Shown here: one piece after another, positions 26,636 through 37,674 of the stretch
How positions within the stretch are numbered: position 1 is the stretch's first letter
Layout of the letters: every line of letters begins with the position of its first letter
Origin: Streptomyces cinnabarinus
Lineage (GTDB): Bacteria > Actinomycetota > Actinomycetes > Streptomycetales > Streptomycetaceae
Reading direction: 5' to 3'
Length of the DNA stretch: 64,000 nt
Assembly (NCBI RefSeq): GCF_027270315.1
Contig: NZ_CP114413.1
Location: forward strand, 2,294,001 to 2,358,000
Program-made: the position numbers and the translations under genes
The notes under the pieces: model-generated
Told to the model about the DNA's origin: nothing
What the model saw: only the letters and a program-made list of their open reading frames with translations
Databases searched by the model: none

Positions 26636-26679
26636 TAGGGTCCGTCGCACATTACCGAGGACCTAGGAGGACTGCACGA

Positions 26680-27195
26680 GTGCGCCTGCCCCTCCTGGCA
26701 CTCCTCGCGCGCGGCCCCGCTCACGGCTACGAGCTCAAGCAGGACCTTGAGCAGATGCTGGGCTCGGCGTACCCTCAGCCGAACGTCGGCCAGATCTACG
26801 TCACCCTCGGCCGCCTCGAGAAGACGGGACTGATCGAGGGCGAGGACGTGGAGCAGTCCAGCCGACCCAACAAGAAGGTCTACCACCTCACCGACGCCGG
26901 GCGCGAGGCGCTGAGCGCCTGGTTCGAGGAGACCGAGGACGAGCCGCGGGTGCGGGACGAGTTCTTCATGAAACTGGCCCTCGCTCCCCAGTCCGGCCTC
27001 GCCGACCAGATCGCCCTCATCAACCGACAACGGCGCCAGTACCTCACCACCATGCGCACCCTCTCCAAGCTGGCCGCCACCGAAGACCGCGACAACCGCA
27101 TCGCCCATCTCCTGATAGAGGGCGCGATGCTGCATCTCCAGGCCGACCTCGACTGGCTGGAGCGCTGCCAGGAAGAGCTGGAGGAGCTGGAATGA
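26680..27195 (+). CDS. PadR-family transcriptional regulator
   Basis: Winged-helix regulator of 171 residues. The PadR core reads LLALLARGPAHGYELKQDLE near the N-terminus and GQIYVTLGRLEKTGLIEG near 45-62, followed by a helical C-terminal dimerisation domain. The start is GTG with AGGAGG nine bases upstream. It overlaps the next ABC ATPase gene by 4 bp, the usual arrangement for PadR genes that control an adjacent MacB/FtsX-type exporter. It diverges from the sugar operon and shares its upstream box. Confidence 0.92.
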   Translation: MRLPLLALLARGPAHGYELKQDLEQMLGSAYPQPNVGQIYVTLGRLEKTGLIEGEDVEQSSRPNKKVYHLTDAGREALSAWFEETEDEPRVRDEFFMKLALAPQSGLADQIALINRQRRQYLTTMRTLSKLAATEDRDNRIAHLLIEGAMLHLQADLDWLERCQEELEELE

Positions 27196-27944
27196 GCGAG
27201 GGTCCCGCTCCCGTGCTGCATGCCGAGCGCCTGGTCAAGACGCACCACGGCGAGGGCGCCCCGGCCCACGCCGTGCGCGGCGTCGACCTGCGGGTGGCGG
27301 GCGGCGAGTTCGTCGCGATCACCGGCCCGTCCGGTGCCGGGAAGTCGACGCTGCTGCATCTGCTGGGCGGGCTCCAGCGGCCGGACAGCGGCAGCATCCG
27401 CCTGGACGGGGTGCCCACCGACACCTGGAGCGAGGCGCGCTGGGCGGTGGAGCGCAGAAAGCGCATCGGCATCGTCTTCCAGTTCTTCAACCTGGTCTCG
27501 AACCTGTCGGTCGCCGACAACGTCGAGCTGCCCGCCCTGCTCGCCGGAGTCCCGCCGAAGAAGGCCCGCGCGGAGCGCGAGGAGCTGCTGGCCGAGCTGG
27601 GTCTGGACGGCAAGGAGCGCAGCATGCCGGGCGAGCTGTCCGGCGGCGAGCAGCAGCGCGTCGCCCTGGCCCGCGCCCTGGTCAACCATCCCCCGCTGCT
27701 GCTGGCCGACGAGCCCGCGGGCAGCCTCGACAGCAAGGGCACCCGCGAGGTGATGCGGCTGCTGTCCCGCTTCCACCAGCGCGGCCAGACGATCCTGCTG
27801 GTCACCCATGACGCCCGGCTGGCGAGCGCGGCGGACCGCGTGATCAGCTTCTTCGACGGCCGAATAGCCGACGACGCGACCCTCGCCGACACCACCCCGC
27901 CGCGCCGCACCGGCATCTCCGGCGTACTGGAGCTCAGGGACTGA
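27192..27944 (+). CDS. ABC transporter ATP-binding protein (MacB/LolD type)
   Basis: ATPase of 250 residues with Walker A GPSGAGKST, signature LSGGEQQRVALARAL, Walker B LLLADEPAGSLDS and the LFQFFNLVSNLSVADNVELP-like segment typical of the LolD/MacB class. It pairs with the FtsX-type permease that follows 39 bp later. Such pairs act in mechanotransmission or lipid and peptide handling at the membrane rather than ordinary uptake. Overlap with padR shows coupled expression. Confidence 0.93.
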   Translation: MSEGPAPVLHAERLVKTHHGEGAPAHAVRGVDLRVAGGEFVAITGPSGAGKSTLLHLLGGLQRPDSGSIRLDGVPTDTWSEARWAVERRKRIGIVFQFFNLVSNLSVADNVELPALLAGVPPKKARAEREELLAELGLDGKERSMPGELSGGEQQRVALARALVNHPPLLLADEPAGSLDSKGTREVMRLLSRFHQRGQTILLVTHDARLASAADRVISFFDGRIADDATLADTTPPRRTGISGVLELRD

Positions 27945-27983
27945 CATGCGGGCCTACGACGATCCCCGGGGGGCCTGAGCCGG

Positions 27984-30266
27984 ATGCGAGCCACTCTGCG
28001 CTGGGCGCACTCCGATCTGCGCACGCACCGCGGCGAGGCGCTGTTCCTGGTCCTCGCCACCGCGGGCGTCGTCGTCTCCCTGCTGCTGGCCACGGCCCTG
28101 TTCGGCTACGCCACCAACCCCTGGCAGCGCGTCTTCACCCAGTCCCACGGCGCCCATGTCTGGCTGCACACGGCCGACACCGCCGACGCGGGCAGACTGA
28201 ACGCGCTGGACGGCGTCACCGCCGTCGCCGGCCCCTACCCCACCGCCGCCACCACCCTCGCCTCCCGGGGCGCCCGCGCCACGGTCGAACTCCGCGGCAC
28301 CCCGGACCGGCCCGCCATCGGCCGCCCGCTGCTCACCTCCGGCCACTGGCTGGACCCGGCGACCCCCGACGGAGTCGTCCTGGAGTCCCGCCTCGCCCGC
28401 ACCCTGCTCGCCGCCCCCGGCGACACCCTCACCCTCCCCGGCACGGCCCGCACCCTGACCGTGCTCGGCGTCGCCGACAGCGCCGAACCCCGCTACCAGC
28501 CCGGCGAGCGCTTCGGACTGGTCTGGGCCCTGCCCTCCGCCGTACGGGACCCAAACGGCCAGGTCACCGGATTGCGCCTGGCCGACCCCGAGGACACCGA
28601 CTACGCCGTGCAGCGCGCGGTCACCGAGCTGGGCGCCGGCGCGGTCGGCGAGGTCACCACCTGGAAGCAGGCGCGCGCCGAGGAACAGGGCGACGACCGG
28701 CTGCTCGGCCAGGTGCTGGGCCTGTTCGGCCTGGGCGCGCTGATCGCCGCCGGACTCGCCGTGCACGGCGCGATCGCCACCCGCATCCGCGGCCACCTCA
28801 GAGACATCTCCATCCTCAAGGCCATCGGCTTCACCCCGAGCCAGGTGGTCCGCGTCTATCTGCTCCAGCATCTCGCCTACGCCCTGCTGGGCGCCGTGTC
28901 CGCGGCCGCCCTCACCGAAGCGCTGGGCAGCCGGTTCCCGGGGCGGCTCGGCGACGCGGTCGGCGTGTGGCAGGGGCTGCCCGGGCACGCGGTGGTGCTG
29001 TTCGCCGTCCCGGTGTGCGCGGTGCTGTTCATCGCCGCGACGACCGGCCTCGCGGCCTGGCGGGCGGGCCGGGTGTCTCCGGTGCCGGTGCCCCGGCCGG
29101 CCTCCTCGGCGGGCGCCGGTCTGTCGGGTCCGGTCCGGCGGCTGCTGGGGGTACGGCTGTCCCCCGCGCTGGTGCTGGGCTGGCACACCGCGTTCGCCCG
29201 CCGCCCGCGCACCCTCGCCACCGTCGCCCGGCTCGCCCTGCCGCTGCTGCTGATCGTCGTCGCGCTCAGCGCCTGGAGCACCATCGACCGGTTCCAGAGC
29301 CGCCCCGAGCAGATCGGCCTGCCCACCGCGCTGACCGTGCACACCGACTCCGGCATCGGCGCCCGGGACGCCCGCACGCTGCTGGCGGACGACCCACAGG
29401 TAACCGCCGTCTACCCGAGCGTCGAGGTCGCGGCACTGGTCCCGGGCCAGACCTCCACGATCGCGCTGCGCGGCCTCGGCACCCACGAGGCCCCCTACCC
29501 GCATGCCCTCGCCGAGGGCCGCCCGGCGGACGGACCGGACGAGGCGGTCGCCGGACAGGGCCTGCTGAACCTGCTGAACGCCGAGGTCGGCGACTGGGTC
29601 CGGATGACCGTCGGCGACCAGCCGCAGATCCTGCACATCGTCGGCCGCAGCATCGAGCCGGAGAACGCCGGGCGCACCATCTCCACCTCGCTCGACACCC
29701 TCCGCGAGAACGACCCCGCGCTCGTCCCGAGCCGCTACGAACTCCAGCTCCGCCCCGGCGCCGACGCCTCCACGGTCGCGGCCCGACTGACCTCGGCCGG
29801 CCACGGCCACCTCGACATCCACACCGTCCCCAACCCGGCCGACGGCCTCTCACCGCTGCGCGGGGTGGTCGTCGGCCTCATCACGATCCTGGCCCTGATC
29901 GGCCTGATCGAACTCCTGACGGCGATCGGCGGCACGGTCCGCGAGGGCGAACGCGACCTGCTGGCCCTGAAGGCGATCGGCCTCTCCCCCCGCCAGATCA
30001 CCGGCATCACGGTCACGGCGACGGCCTGCACGGCACTGGCGGCGGTAACGGCGGCCACGGCGCTGGGGGCGCCCCTGGGGCAGTGGCTGATAGACGCACA
30101 GGGCAGATCGAGCGGCATCGGGTCGGGGATAGCGGACGGCCCGTCCGCCGCACTCCTCCTGCTGTTCGGCGCGGCGGCGGTAGCGGGTGCGGCAGCGGTG
30201 GCAGCCGTACCGGCGACCAGGGCGGCAAGACGCAGACTGGCGGACACGCTGAGCGCCGTGGCCTGA
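27984..30266 (+). CDS. FtsX-like permease, 760 aa
   Basis: Large membrane protein with an N-terminal membrane anchor (LFLVLATAGVVVSLLLATALFG), an extracytoplasmic domain, an FtsX core of three segments (about 245-370), a second anchor near 415 and extracytoplasmic domain, and a second FtsX core near 640-750. FtsX hallmark segments ISILKAIGFTPSQVVRVY and LLALKAIGLSPRQITGI are present. A ten-codon open frame (27946-27978, ATG to TGA) fills the gap after the ATPase gene. The substrate is unknown. Confidence 0.9.
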   Translation: MRATLRWAHSDLRTHRGEALFLVLATAGVVVSLLLATALFGYATNPWQRVFTQSHGAHVWLHTADTADAGRLNALDGVTAVAGPYPTAATTLASRGARATVELRGTPDRPAIGRPLLTSGHWLDPATPDGVVLESRLARTLLAAPGDTLTLPGTARTLTVLGVADSAEPRYQPGERFGLVWALPSAVRDPNGQVTGLRLADPEDTDYAVQRAVTELGAGAVGEVTTWKQARAEEQGDDRLLGQVLGLFGLGALIAAGLAVHGAIATRIRGHLRDISILKAIGFTPSQVVRVYLLQHLAYALLGAVSAAALTEALGSRFPGRLGDAVGVWQGLPGHAVVLFAVPVCAVLFIAATTGLAAWRAGRVSPVPVPRPASSAGAGLSGPVRRLLGVRLSPALVLGWHTAFARRPRTLATVARLALPLLLIVVALSAWSTIDRFQSRPEQIGLPTALTVHTDSGIGARDARTLLADDPQVTAVYPSVEVAALVPGQTSTIALRGLGTHEAPYPHALAEGRPADGPDEAVAGQGLLNLLNAEVGDWVRMTVGDQPQILHIVGRSIEPENAGRTISTSLDTLRENDPALVPSRYELQLRPGADASTVAARLTSAGHGHLDIHTVPNPADGLSPLRGVVVGLITILALIGLIELLTAIGGTVREGERDLLALKAIGLSPRQITGITVTATACTALAAVTAATALGAPLGQWLIDAQGRSSGIGSGIADGPSAALLLLFGAAAVAGAAAVAAVPATRAARRRLADTLSAVA

Positions 30267-30287
30267 GGCATGGCTGTGTGGCCACGT

Positions 30288-30316
30288 GAAGCGGGCGGCT
30301 CCGCGCCGCCCGCTTC
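30288..30316. terminator. Hairpin between FtsX gene and pgi
   Basis: A perfect 12-bp stem (30288-30299 with 30305-30316) and 5-nt loop lies between the convergent FtsX permease and pgi genes, 5 bp from the pgi stop. It probably terminates both. Confidence 0.75.
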
Positions 30317-30320
30317 CGGG

Positions 30321-31973
30321 TCACCGCCCGCGCAGCTCGCGGTACTTGGCGACCAGCGCCTTGGTGGAGGCGTCGAGGCCCGGTACCTCGGCGCCCTCGG
30401 TCAGCGCGGGCTCGACGCGCTTGGCGAGGACCTTGCCGAGCTCCACGCCCCACTGGTCGAAGGAGTCGATGTTCCAGACGGCGCCCTGGACGAACACCTT
30501 GTGCTCGTAGAGCGCGACGAGCTGGCCGAGCACGGACGGCGTCAGCTCACGGGCGAGAATCGTGGTCGTCGGGTGGTTGCCCTGGAACGTCTTGTGGGCG
30601 ACCAGTTCGTCCGGCACTCCCTCCGCGCGGACCTCCTCCGGTGTCTTGCCGAAGGCCAGCGCCTGGGTCTGGGCGAAGAAGTTCGCCATCAGCAGGTCGT
30701 GCTGCGCCTTGAGTTCCTCGCTCATCTCGGCGACCGGCTCAGCGAACCCGATGAAGTCCGCCGGGATCAGCTTGGTGCCCTGATGGATCAACTGGTAGTA
30801 CGCGTGCTGCCCGTTGGTGCCCGGAGTGCCCCACACCACCGGCCCGGTCTGCCATTCCACCGGCAGCCCGTCCCGCCCGACGTACTTGCCGTTGGACTCC
30901 ATGTCGAGCTGCTGGAGATACGCCGTGAACTTCGACAGGTAGTGGCTGTACGGCAGCACCGCGTGCGACTGGGCGTCGTGGAAGTTGCCGTACCAGATGC
31001 CCAGCAGGCCCAGCAGCAGCGGCACATTGGACTCGGCGGGGGCGGTCCTGAAGTGCTCGTCGACCAGCCGGAAGCCGTCGAGCATCTCACGGAAGCGGTC
31101 CGGGCCGATGGCGATCATCAGGGAGAGGCCGATCGCCGAGTCGTAGGAGTAGCGGCCGCCGACCCAGTCCCAGAACTCGAACATGTTCGCCGGGTCGATA
31201 CCGAACTCCGTCACCTTCTCGGTGTTCGTGGACAGCGCCACGAAGTGCCGGGCGACGGCTTCCTGGCCGGCCTTCAGCTCCCCCAGCAGCCAGTTGCGCG
31301 CCGAGGTCGCGTTGGTGATGGTCTCGATGGTGGTGAAGGTCTTGGAGGCGATGATGAACAGCGTCTCCGCCGCGTCCAGGTCGCGGGTGGCCTCGTGCAG
31401 ATCGGCGCCGTCCACATTGGAGACGAAACGGACCGTCAGCTCGCGGTCGGTGAAGGACCGCAGCACCTCATAGGCCATGGCGGGGCCGAGGTCGGAGCCG
31501 CCGATGCCGATGTTGACGATGTTCTTGATGCGCTTGCCGGTGTGGCCGGTCCAGGCGCCGGAGCGGACCCGGTCGGCGAAGCCGCTCATCTTGTCGAGGA
31601 CCGCGTGCACACCAGGCACCACGTTCTCGCCGTCGACCTCGACGACCGCCTCGCGCGGAGCGCGCAGCGCGGTGTGCAGGACCGCCCGGTCCTCGGTGAT
31701 GTTGATGCGGTCACCGCGGAACATGGCGTCGCGCAGCCCGAACACATCGGTGGCGACGGCCAGCTCGCGCAGCAGGCGCAGCGTCTCGTCGGTGACGAGG
31801 TGCTTGGAGTAGTCGATGTGCAGGTCGCCGACCTGCAGCGTGTACCCGGAGCCGCGGCCGGGCTCGGCGGCGAACAGCTCGCGTAGCCTCACCTCGCCGA
31901 GCTGCTCGCGATGCTTGGCCAGTGCGGTCCATTCGGGCGTCTGGTTGAGCCGGGTACGGCCGTCTTGGTTCAT
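30321..31973 (-). CDS. pgi: Glucose-6-phosphate isomerase
   Basis: Enzyme of 550 residues that interconverts glucose-6-phosphate and fructose-6-phosphate and links glycolysis with the pentose phosphate operon nearby. The two family signatures are [16 protein letters not shown] with the [10 protein letters not shown] segment, and [21 protein letters not shown] near the C-terminus. Length and motifs are normal. Confidence 0.96.
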   Translation of the reverse strand: MNQDGRTRLNQTPEWTALAKHREQLGEVRLRELFAAEPGRGSGYTLQVGDLHIDYSKHLVTDETLRLLRELAVATDVFGLRDAMFRGDRINITEDRAVLHTALRAPREAVVEVDGENVVPGVHAVLDKMSGFADRVRSGAWTGHTGKRIKNIVNIGIGGSDLGPAMAYEVLRSFTDRELTVRFVSNVDGADLHEATRDLDAAETLFIIASKTFTTIETITNATSARNWLLGELKAGQEAVARHFVALSTNTEKVTEFGIDPANMFEFWDWVGGRYSYDSAIGLSLMIAIGPDRFREMLDGFRLVDEHFRTAPAESNVPLLLGLLGIWYGNFHDAQSHAVLPYSHYLSKFTAYLQQLDMESNGKYVGRDGLPVEWQTGPVVWGTPGTNGQHAYYQLIHQGTKLIPADFIGFAEPVAEMSEELKAQHDLLMANFFAQTQALAFGKTPEEVRAEGVPDELVAHKTFQGNHPTTTILARELTPSVLGQLVALYEHKVFVQGAVWNIDSFDQWGVELGKVLAKRVEPALTEGAEVPGLDASTKALVAKYRELRGR

Positions 31974-32026
31974 CTCGGACTTCAGCCTTCTTTCGTACCT
32001 GTCCCCGCTGCTCCCAACCTAGTTGA

Positions 32027-33295
32027 TCAGCGGGTGACGTGAGCTGTCGTGCTGTCGTCGTGCGGGGCAACAACAAGTACGTCCACCTTGAGCACAGGTA
32101 TCAGCGCGAGGACGGACAGGACGAAGAACGCGGCCGCGAGCAGGGCGGGACTGTTGAGTCCCCAGGCGGTGGCGGCCGCTCCGCCGAGCAGCGCGCCCAG
32201 CGGGGCCCCGGCGACCCCGAGCGTTCTGAACGCCGAGCTCACCCGGCCCAGCAGGTCGGCCGGGGTGCGCTGCTGCATCAGGGTCATGGTGTTGACGTTC
32301 CACACCATCCCCATGAACCCGAACACGGCCAAGGCGACGGCCAGGGCGGCCGGATGACGTATCGAACCCATCGCCAGGAGCGCGCCGATCTGCACCGTCC
32401 CGGCGAGCAGCACCGCCCGCACCCGCCCGACCCGGGTGACGAGCGCGCCCCCGGCGAGACCGCCGGTCAGGCTGCCGACCGTGTACGCCGTCATGGCGAC
32501 CGCGTATCCGGTGTTGCCGGCGTCCAGCCAGCCCGTCACCAGGAGGACCAGCGTTGCGATGAGGGCGCCCATGCCGATGTTGCACAGGGCGGTCGCGGCG
32601 CACAGGCCGCGCAGGGCCCGGTCCCGCCACAGGGCGCGCAGTCCTTCGGCGATCTCCCGGCGCAAGGTGCTGCCCGCGGGTCCGGGCTTGCGCGACGGCG
32701 GCGCGGTGCGCAGCGAGGCCATCAGCGCGGCGGCCACCAGGAAGGTGACCGCGTCGGCCGCGAAGGGCACCGCCGCCCCGGCCGCGAGCAGCAGCGGCAC
32801 CACGGGGGCGCCCAGCAGTCCGCCGGCGACCCGCTGTCCGGTCATCAGCCGGGCGTTGGCGCCGCCCAGTTCGGCGCGGTCCACCAGTGCGGGCAGCAGG
32901 GCCGTCGAGGCGTTGTCGAACAGGGTCTGGAGTGTGGTCAGGGCGAAGGCCAGCGCGATCAGCAGGCCGATCGAGGCGTGTCCGAGCGCGACGGCCAGGG
33001 CAAACGCGGCGACCAGCAGTCCGCGTACCGCGTCCACGGTCCACATCGCGCGCCGCTGGTCCACCCGGTCGGCGACGGCGCCGCCCAGCAGTCCGAAGAC
33101 GATCCAGGGCAGATAGCCGCAGGCGGTCACCGCGGCGATGAGCAGGGGCCGGTCCGTCAGGGTCGCGGCGAGCAGCGGCAGCGCGGCCGTACGCAGCGCG
33201 TCGCCGAAGCTGGAGAGCACGGCGGCGCTCCACAGTCGTCCGAAACCACCGCGCCACGCCGGTGCGCGCGCGTCCCCCGTCTCGACCGCCGCCAC
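32027..33295 (-). CDS. Major facilitator superfamily exporter
   Basis: MFS protein of 422 residues with 12 predicted membrane segments, of the MFS_3 / EntS-like type. Typical elements are FGRLWSAAVLSSFGDALR before TM1, the GGAVADRVDQRRAMWTVDAVRG loop 2-3 motif, and the second-half GALVTRVGRVRAVLLAG loop. The substrate is not predictable. The gene is monocistronic between pgi and the RbpA paralogue. Confidence 0.88.
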   Translation of the reverse strand: MAAVETGDARAPAWRGGFGRLWSAAVLSSFGDALRTAALPLLAATLTDRPLLIAAVTACGYLPWIVFGLLGGAVADRVDQRRAMWTVDAVRGLLVAAFALAVALGHASIGLLIALAFALTTLQTLFDNASTALLPALVDRAELGGANARLMTGQRVAGGLLGAPVVPLLLAAGAAVPFAADAVTFLVAAALMASLRTAPPSRKPGPAGSTLRREIAEGLRALWRDRALRGLCAATALCNIGMGALIATLVLLVTGWLDAGNTGYAVAMTAYTVGSLTGGLAGGALVTRVGRVRAVLLAGTVQIGALLAMGSIRHPAALAVALAVFGFMGMVWNVNTMTLMQQRTPADLLGRVSSAFRTLGVAGAPLGALLGGAAATAWGLNSPALLAAAFFVLSVLALIPVLKVDVLVVAPHDDSTTAHVTR

Positions 33296-33442
33296 GTCTC
33301 CCCCTCACGATGCTCCCGATGCACAAGATCGATGCACAAACCGTAGAGGGCACCACTGACAATCGGCCGGGGCCCGGGGAGCGGTGGCCCCGCGATACAG
33401 CTCCGGCCAGGCACCGTGAGGCGCCTGGCCGGTCCTGAAGTT

Positions 33443-33778
33443 CTAGATCTCGCCGCGCAGTTTGGCGAGCGCCTCGGCGAGGATCGCCTCGCCGTCCGCG
33501 TCGCTGCGCCGCTCCCGTACATACGCCAGGTGCGTCTTGTAGGGCTCGGTGCGCGGCGGGTCCGGCGGGTTGTCCCGGTCCTGCCCGGCGGGGAAGCCGC
33601 AGCGCGGGCAGTCCCAGGTGTCGGGGACCTGCGCGTCGCTGGCGAAGCTGGGCTGGGTCTCGTGCCCGTTGGAGCACCAGAAGGAGATGCGCAACCGGGG
33701 CGCGGACTCGCCGCGCTCGGCCTCGCCCATCGGCCCCGCCCCGACCCGGCTTCCTCGGATCGCGTTGCCACTTGCCAC
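33443..33778 (-). CDS. RbpA-family RNA polymerase-binding protein (paralogue)
   Basis: Protein of 111 residues with the RbpA layout: an N-terminal tail with NAIRGSRVG, a central zinc-type domain with CSNGH and CPRCG, and the C-terminal sigma-interacting helices (EPYKTHLAYVRERRSDADGEAILAEALAKLR). RbpA binds RNA polymerase and group 1/2 sigma factors. The usual RbpA has THWDMLLERR where this has THLAYVRERR, so I read it as a second, RbpB-like paralogue rather than the housekeeping copy. The start is GTG after AGGGAG. Confidence 0.85.
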   Translation of the reverse strand: MASGNAIRGSRVGAGPMGEAERGESAPRLRISFWCSNGHETQPSFASDAQVPDTWDCPRCGFPAGQDRDNPPDPPRTEPYKTHLAYVRERRSDADGEAILAEALAKLRGEI

Positions 33779-33805
33779 GGTGTAACTCCCTGCGTGATGG
33801 TGCCG

Positions 33806-33830
33806 CGAAGCGAGTCGGCGTTTCGCTTCG
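33806..33830. promoter_or_regulatory. Leader hairpin upstream of the RbpA-family gene
   Basis: An 8-bp perfect stem (CGAAGCGA with TCGCTTCG) and 9-nt loop lies 28 bp upstream of the GTG, inside the probable 5' leader. It does not cover the ribosome site, so its role (mRNA stability, protein binding or chance) is open. Confidence 0.4.
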
Positions 33831-33847
33831 TTGCGAGCGCCTCAGTC

Positions 33848-33959
33848 TACGTAAGGCCCAACGCGCGTCCAGTGATTGGAGTTACAGGCCCCATATCAAG
33901 ACGCAAGCCCCATGATAGGCCGCGCTCAGCTGCGCGTACCGAACATGGGGCCTTACGTA
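33848..33959. repeat. 12-bp inverted repeat flanking the secG/rbpA-like spacer
   Basis: TACGTAAGGCCC at 33848-33859 is exactly inverted at 33948-33959. The 88 bp between contain further GCCCCAT copies. The pair brackets the region after secG and before the RbpA-family gene and could form a long-range stem in RNA or a looped operator. Confidence 0.45.
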
Positions 33960-33976
33960 CGGATTGTGCGTGCCGG

Positions 33977-34213
33977 TCAGTTGTTCACCTTCATCAGAAG
34001 GCCGAGCACGACAATGCAGGCGAACCAGAGCAGACCGACCACGACGGTGATCCGGTCGAGGTTGCGCTCGGCGACCGAGGAGCCGCCGACGGACGACTGC
34101 ATGCCGCCACCGAACATGTCGGAGAGGCCGCCGCCCTTGCCCTTGTGCATCAGCACCAGCAGCATCAGCAGCCCGCTGAACACGATCAGGGCGATCGAGA
34201 ACCCCATAACCAC
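33977..34213 (-). CDS. secG: Preprotein translocase subunit SecG
   Basis: Small membrane protein of 78 residues with two hydrophobic segments (SIALIVFSGLLMLLVLMH and ITVVVGLLWFACIVVLGLL) separated by a Gly/Met-rich loop GKGGGLSDMFGGG that is the SecG hallmark. It is an accessory subunit of the SecYEG protein-export channel. Location next to tpiA is conserved in many actinobacteria. Confidence 0.95.
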   Translation of the reverse strand: MVMGFSIALIVFSGLLMLLVLMHKGKGGGLSDMFGGGMQSSVGGSSVAERNLDRITVVVGLLWFACIVVLGLLMKVNN

Positions 34214-34249
34214 GGCTGGACCAACTTCCTCGGATCTGGATGGACGACA

Positions 34250-34275
34250 GGGGCACAGCCTCCAGGCTGTGCCCC
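34250..34275 (-). terminator. Hairpin downstream of tpiA
   Basis: Perfect 12-bp complementarity between 34250-34261 and 34264-34275; the innermost pair is probably open, giving an 11-bp stem with a 4-nt loop. It lies about 35 bp after the tpiA stop and before secG. No T tract follows. Confidence 0.7.
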
Positions 34276-34309
34276 CGCAAGGGTACGACGGATCGCCGCT
34301 ACCGCATAC

Positions 34310-35086
34310 TCACTGGTCGCGGAAGCGCACGATCTTGACGAACTCGTCGGCGTCGAGCGAGGCACCGCCGACCAGGGCGCCGTCGATGTCGGCCTGCGCC
34401 ATGATCTCGGCGACGTTGCCGGACTTCACCGAGCCGCCGTACTGGATGCGGATCTTGTCGGCCACGCCCTGCGAGTACAGCTCGGCGAGCTTGCCGCGAA
34501 TGGCCGCGCAGACCTCCTGGGCGTCCCCGGCGCCGCAGACCTTGCCGGTACCGATGGCCCAGACGGGCTCGTAGGCGATCACGATGGTCTCGGCCTGCTC
34601 GGCCGGGAGGTCCTTCAGACCGCCCTCGACCTGGGCGAGGGTGTGGGAGACGTGGTTGCCCGCCTCGCGGACGTCCAGCTCCTCGCCGACGCACAGGATC
34701 GGGGTCAGGCCGTGCTTGTAGGCGGCCTTGACCTTGGCGTTGACGATCTCGTCGGTCTCGTTGTGGTACTGGCGGCGCTCGGAGTGGCCGATGGCCACGT
34801 ACGTGCACTTCAGCTTGGCCAGCATCGGGCCGGAGATCTCGCCGGTGTAGGCGCCGGAGTCCTGCGCCGAGATGTCCTGGGCGCCGTACTTGATCTTCAG
34901 CTTGTCGCCGTCGACCAGGGTCTGCACGGAGCGCAGGTCGGTGAAGGGCGGCAGGACGGCGACCTCGACGGCCTCGTAGTCCTTGTCCGCGAGGGCGAAG
35001 GCGAGCTTCTGGACGTGGGCGATGGCCTCAAGGTGGTTGAGGTTCATCTTCCAGTTGCCCGCCATCAGCGGCGTACGGGTGCTCAT
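34310..35086 (-). CDS. tpiA: Triosephosphate isomerase
   Basis: Enzyme of 258 residues that interconverts dihydroxyacetone phosphate and glyceraldehyde-3-phosphate. Catalytic residues are visible: lysine in GNWKMN, histidine in IGHSERR, glutamate in [12 protein letters not shown]. It follows pgk after 6 bp in one operon. Confidence 0.97.
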   Translation of the reverse strand: MSTRTPLMAGNWKMNLNHLEAIAHVQKLAFALADKDYEAVEVAVLPPFTDLRSVQTLVDGDKLKIKYGAQDISAQDSGAYTGEISGPMLAKLKCTYVAIGHSERRQYHNETDEIVNAKVKAAYKHGLTPILCVGEELDVREAGNHVSHTLAQVEGGLKDLPAEQAETIVIAYEPVWAIGTGKVCGAGDAQEVCAAIRGKLAELYSQGVADKIRIQYGGSVKSGNVAEIMAQADIDGALVGGASLDADEFVKIVRFRDQ

Positions 35087-35092
35087 TGAGGG

Positions 35093-36304
35093 TCAGTCCT
35101 CCAGTGCGGCGAGGCCGGGGAGCGTCTTGCCCTCGAGGTATTCGAGGGAGGCGCCGCCACCGGTCGAGATGTGGCCGAATGCGTTCTCGTCGAAGCCGAG
35201 CGTGCGCACGGCTGCGGCGGAGTCTCCGCCGCCGACGACGGTGAATCCGTCCGAGTCGACGAGGGCCTGGGCGACCGCCCTGGTGCCCTCGGCGTAGTCG
35301 GGGTGCTCGAAGACGCCCATGGGACCGTTCCAGAAGACGGTCGCGGCGTCGGTGAGCTTGGCGGCGTACAGCTCGCCGGTCCTCGGGCCGATGTCCAGGC
35401 CGAGCTGGCCCTCGGGCATCTTGTCCGCGTCGACGGCCGAGTGCTCGGTGGGCGCCTTGGCCTTCAGGTCCGGGAAGCCCGGGGAGACCACGACGTCGAC
35501 CGGGAGCACCAGCTCGACGCCCAGCTTCTCGGCGCGCTCCAGGTACTCGGTGACGGCCGGGATCTGGTCCTCCTGGAGCAGCGAGGTGCCGACCTCGTAG
35601 CCCTTGGCCTTGAGGAAGGTGAAGGCCATGCCGCCGCCGATGAGGATGCGGTCGGCCTTGCCGAGCAGCTGGTCGATGACGGCCAGCTTGTCGGAGACCT
35701 TGGAGCCGCCGAGGGCCACGGCGTAGGGCCGCTGGACCTCGTCGGTGAGCTTCTTCAGCACACCGACCTCGGTGGCGATGAGGTAGCCGGCGTAGTGCGG
35801 CAGCTTGCCGGGGAGGTCGTACACCGAGGCGTGCTTGCGGTGCACCGCGCCGAAGCCGTCACCGACGTAGATGTCGGCGAGGGCGGCGAGCTGCCCGGCG
35901 AAGGCGTCGCGCTCGGCGTCGTCCTTGCTGGTCTCGCCGGCGTTGAAGCGCAGGTTCTCGATGACCGCGACGCGGCCGTCGGCGAGTCCGGCGACCGTGG
36001 CGGTGGCGGACTCCCCGACCGTGTCGGTCGCGAAGGCCACCTCGGCGCCGAGGAGTTCACCGAGCCGCGCGGCGGCCGGGGCAAGAGTGAAGGCCGGGTC
36101 CGGGGCGCCCTTGGGGCGGCCCAGGTGGGAGGCCACGACCACGCGGGCGCCCGCCTCGGCGAGGGCCTTGACGGTGGGCAGGACGGCGCGGATACGGCCG
36201 TCGTCGGTGATCGTGGTGCCATCCAGCGGCACGTTCAGGTCGGCGCGGACGAAGACCCGCTTGCCTGCGACGCCTTCGGCGAGAAGTTCGTCGATCGTCT
36301 TCAT
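35093..36304 (-). CDS. pgk: Phosphoglycerate kinase
   Basis: Kinase of 403 residues that makes ATP from 1,3-bisphosphoglycerate. Signature segments are [13 protein letters not shown] at the N-terminus, [17 protein letters not shown] in the hinge region, and [14 protein letters not shown] near the C-terminus. It heads the pgk-tpiA transcript; gap upstream is separated by a terminator. Confidence 0.97.
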   Translation of the reverse strand: MKTIDELLAEGVAGKRVFVRADLNVPLDGTTITDDGRIRAVLPTVKALAEAGARVVVASHLGRPKGAPDPAFTLAPAAARLGELLGAEVAFATDTVGESATATVAGLADGRVAVIENLRFNAGETSKDDAERDAFAGQLAALADIYVGDGFGAVHRKHASVYDLPGKLPHYAGYLIATEVGVLKKLTDEVQRPYAVALGGSKVSDKLAVIDQLLGKADRILIGGGMAFTFLKAKGYEVGTSLLQEDQIPAVTEYLERAEKLGVELVLPVDVVVSPGFPDLKAKAPTEHSAVDADKMPEGQLGLDIGPRTGELYAAKLTDAATVFWNGPMGVFEHPDYAEGTRAVAQALVDSDGFTVVGGGDSAAAVRTLGFDENAFGHISTGGGASLEYLEGKTLPGLAALED

Positions 36305-36369
36305 TGAGAGGGCTCCCGAGAAGTGTGCGTGATGCTCGTGATCCTAAGAGAGCTGGTCCGTACGTGAGT

Positions 36370-36409
36370 CAGGGCCCGGGCGGCGCGTCCCTGCGCCGCC
36401 CGAGCCCTG
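36370..36409 (-). terminator. Terminator downstream of gap
   Basis: A 16-bp stem with one mismatch (36370-36385 with 36394-36409) and an 8-nt loop lies 29 bp after the gap stop and before pgk. It should separate the two transcripts. Confidence 0.8.
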
Positions 36410-36438
36410 CTGTCACATCGAGGTGCCTGCTCCGGGGA

Positions 36439-37524
<1,086 letters not shown>

Positions 37525-37575
37525 CTACCTCCCTGAAGGCCCCGTGGTGACATCGAGATGCCGCATACACGGGCA

Positions 37576-37611
37576 GGCGGTCCGTACCCGCCAGTAGGGG
37601 TACGGACCGCC
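37576..37611 (-). terminator. Terminator downstream of the M14 carboxypeptidase
   Basis: A perfect 14-bp stem (37576-37589 with 37598-37611) and 8-nt loop stands about 64 bp after the carboxypeptidase stop and well upstream of gap. The remaining 130 bp to the gap start hold the gap promoter, which I could not place. Confidence 0.8.
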
Positions 37612-37674
37612 CCCGGCCTTCACCGTCCTGTCACCGTTGCCTTACGGAGAGTTCGGACGGCCGGAGTCCAGATC

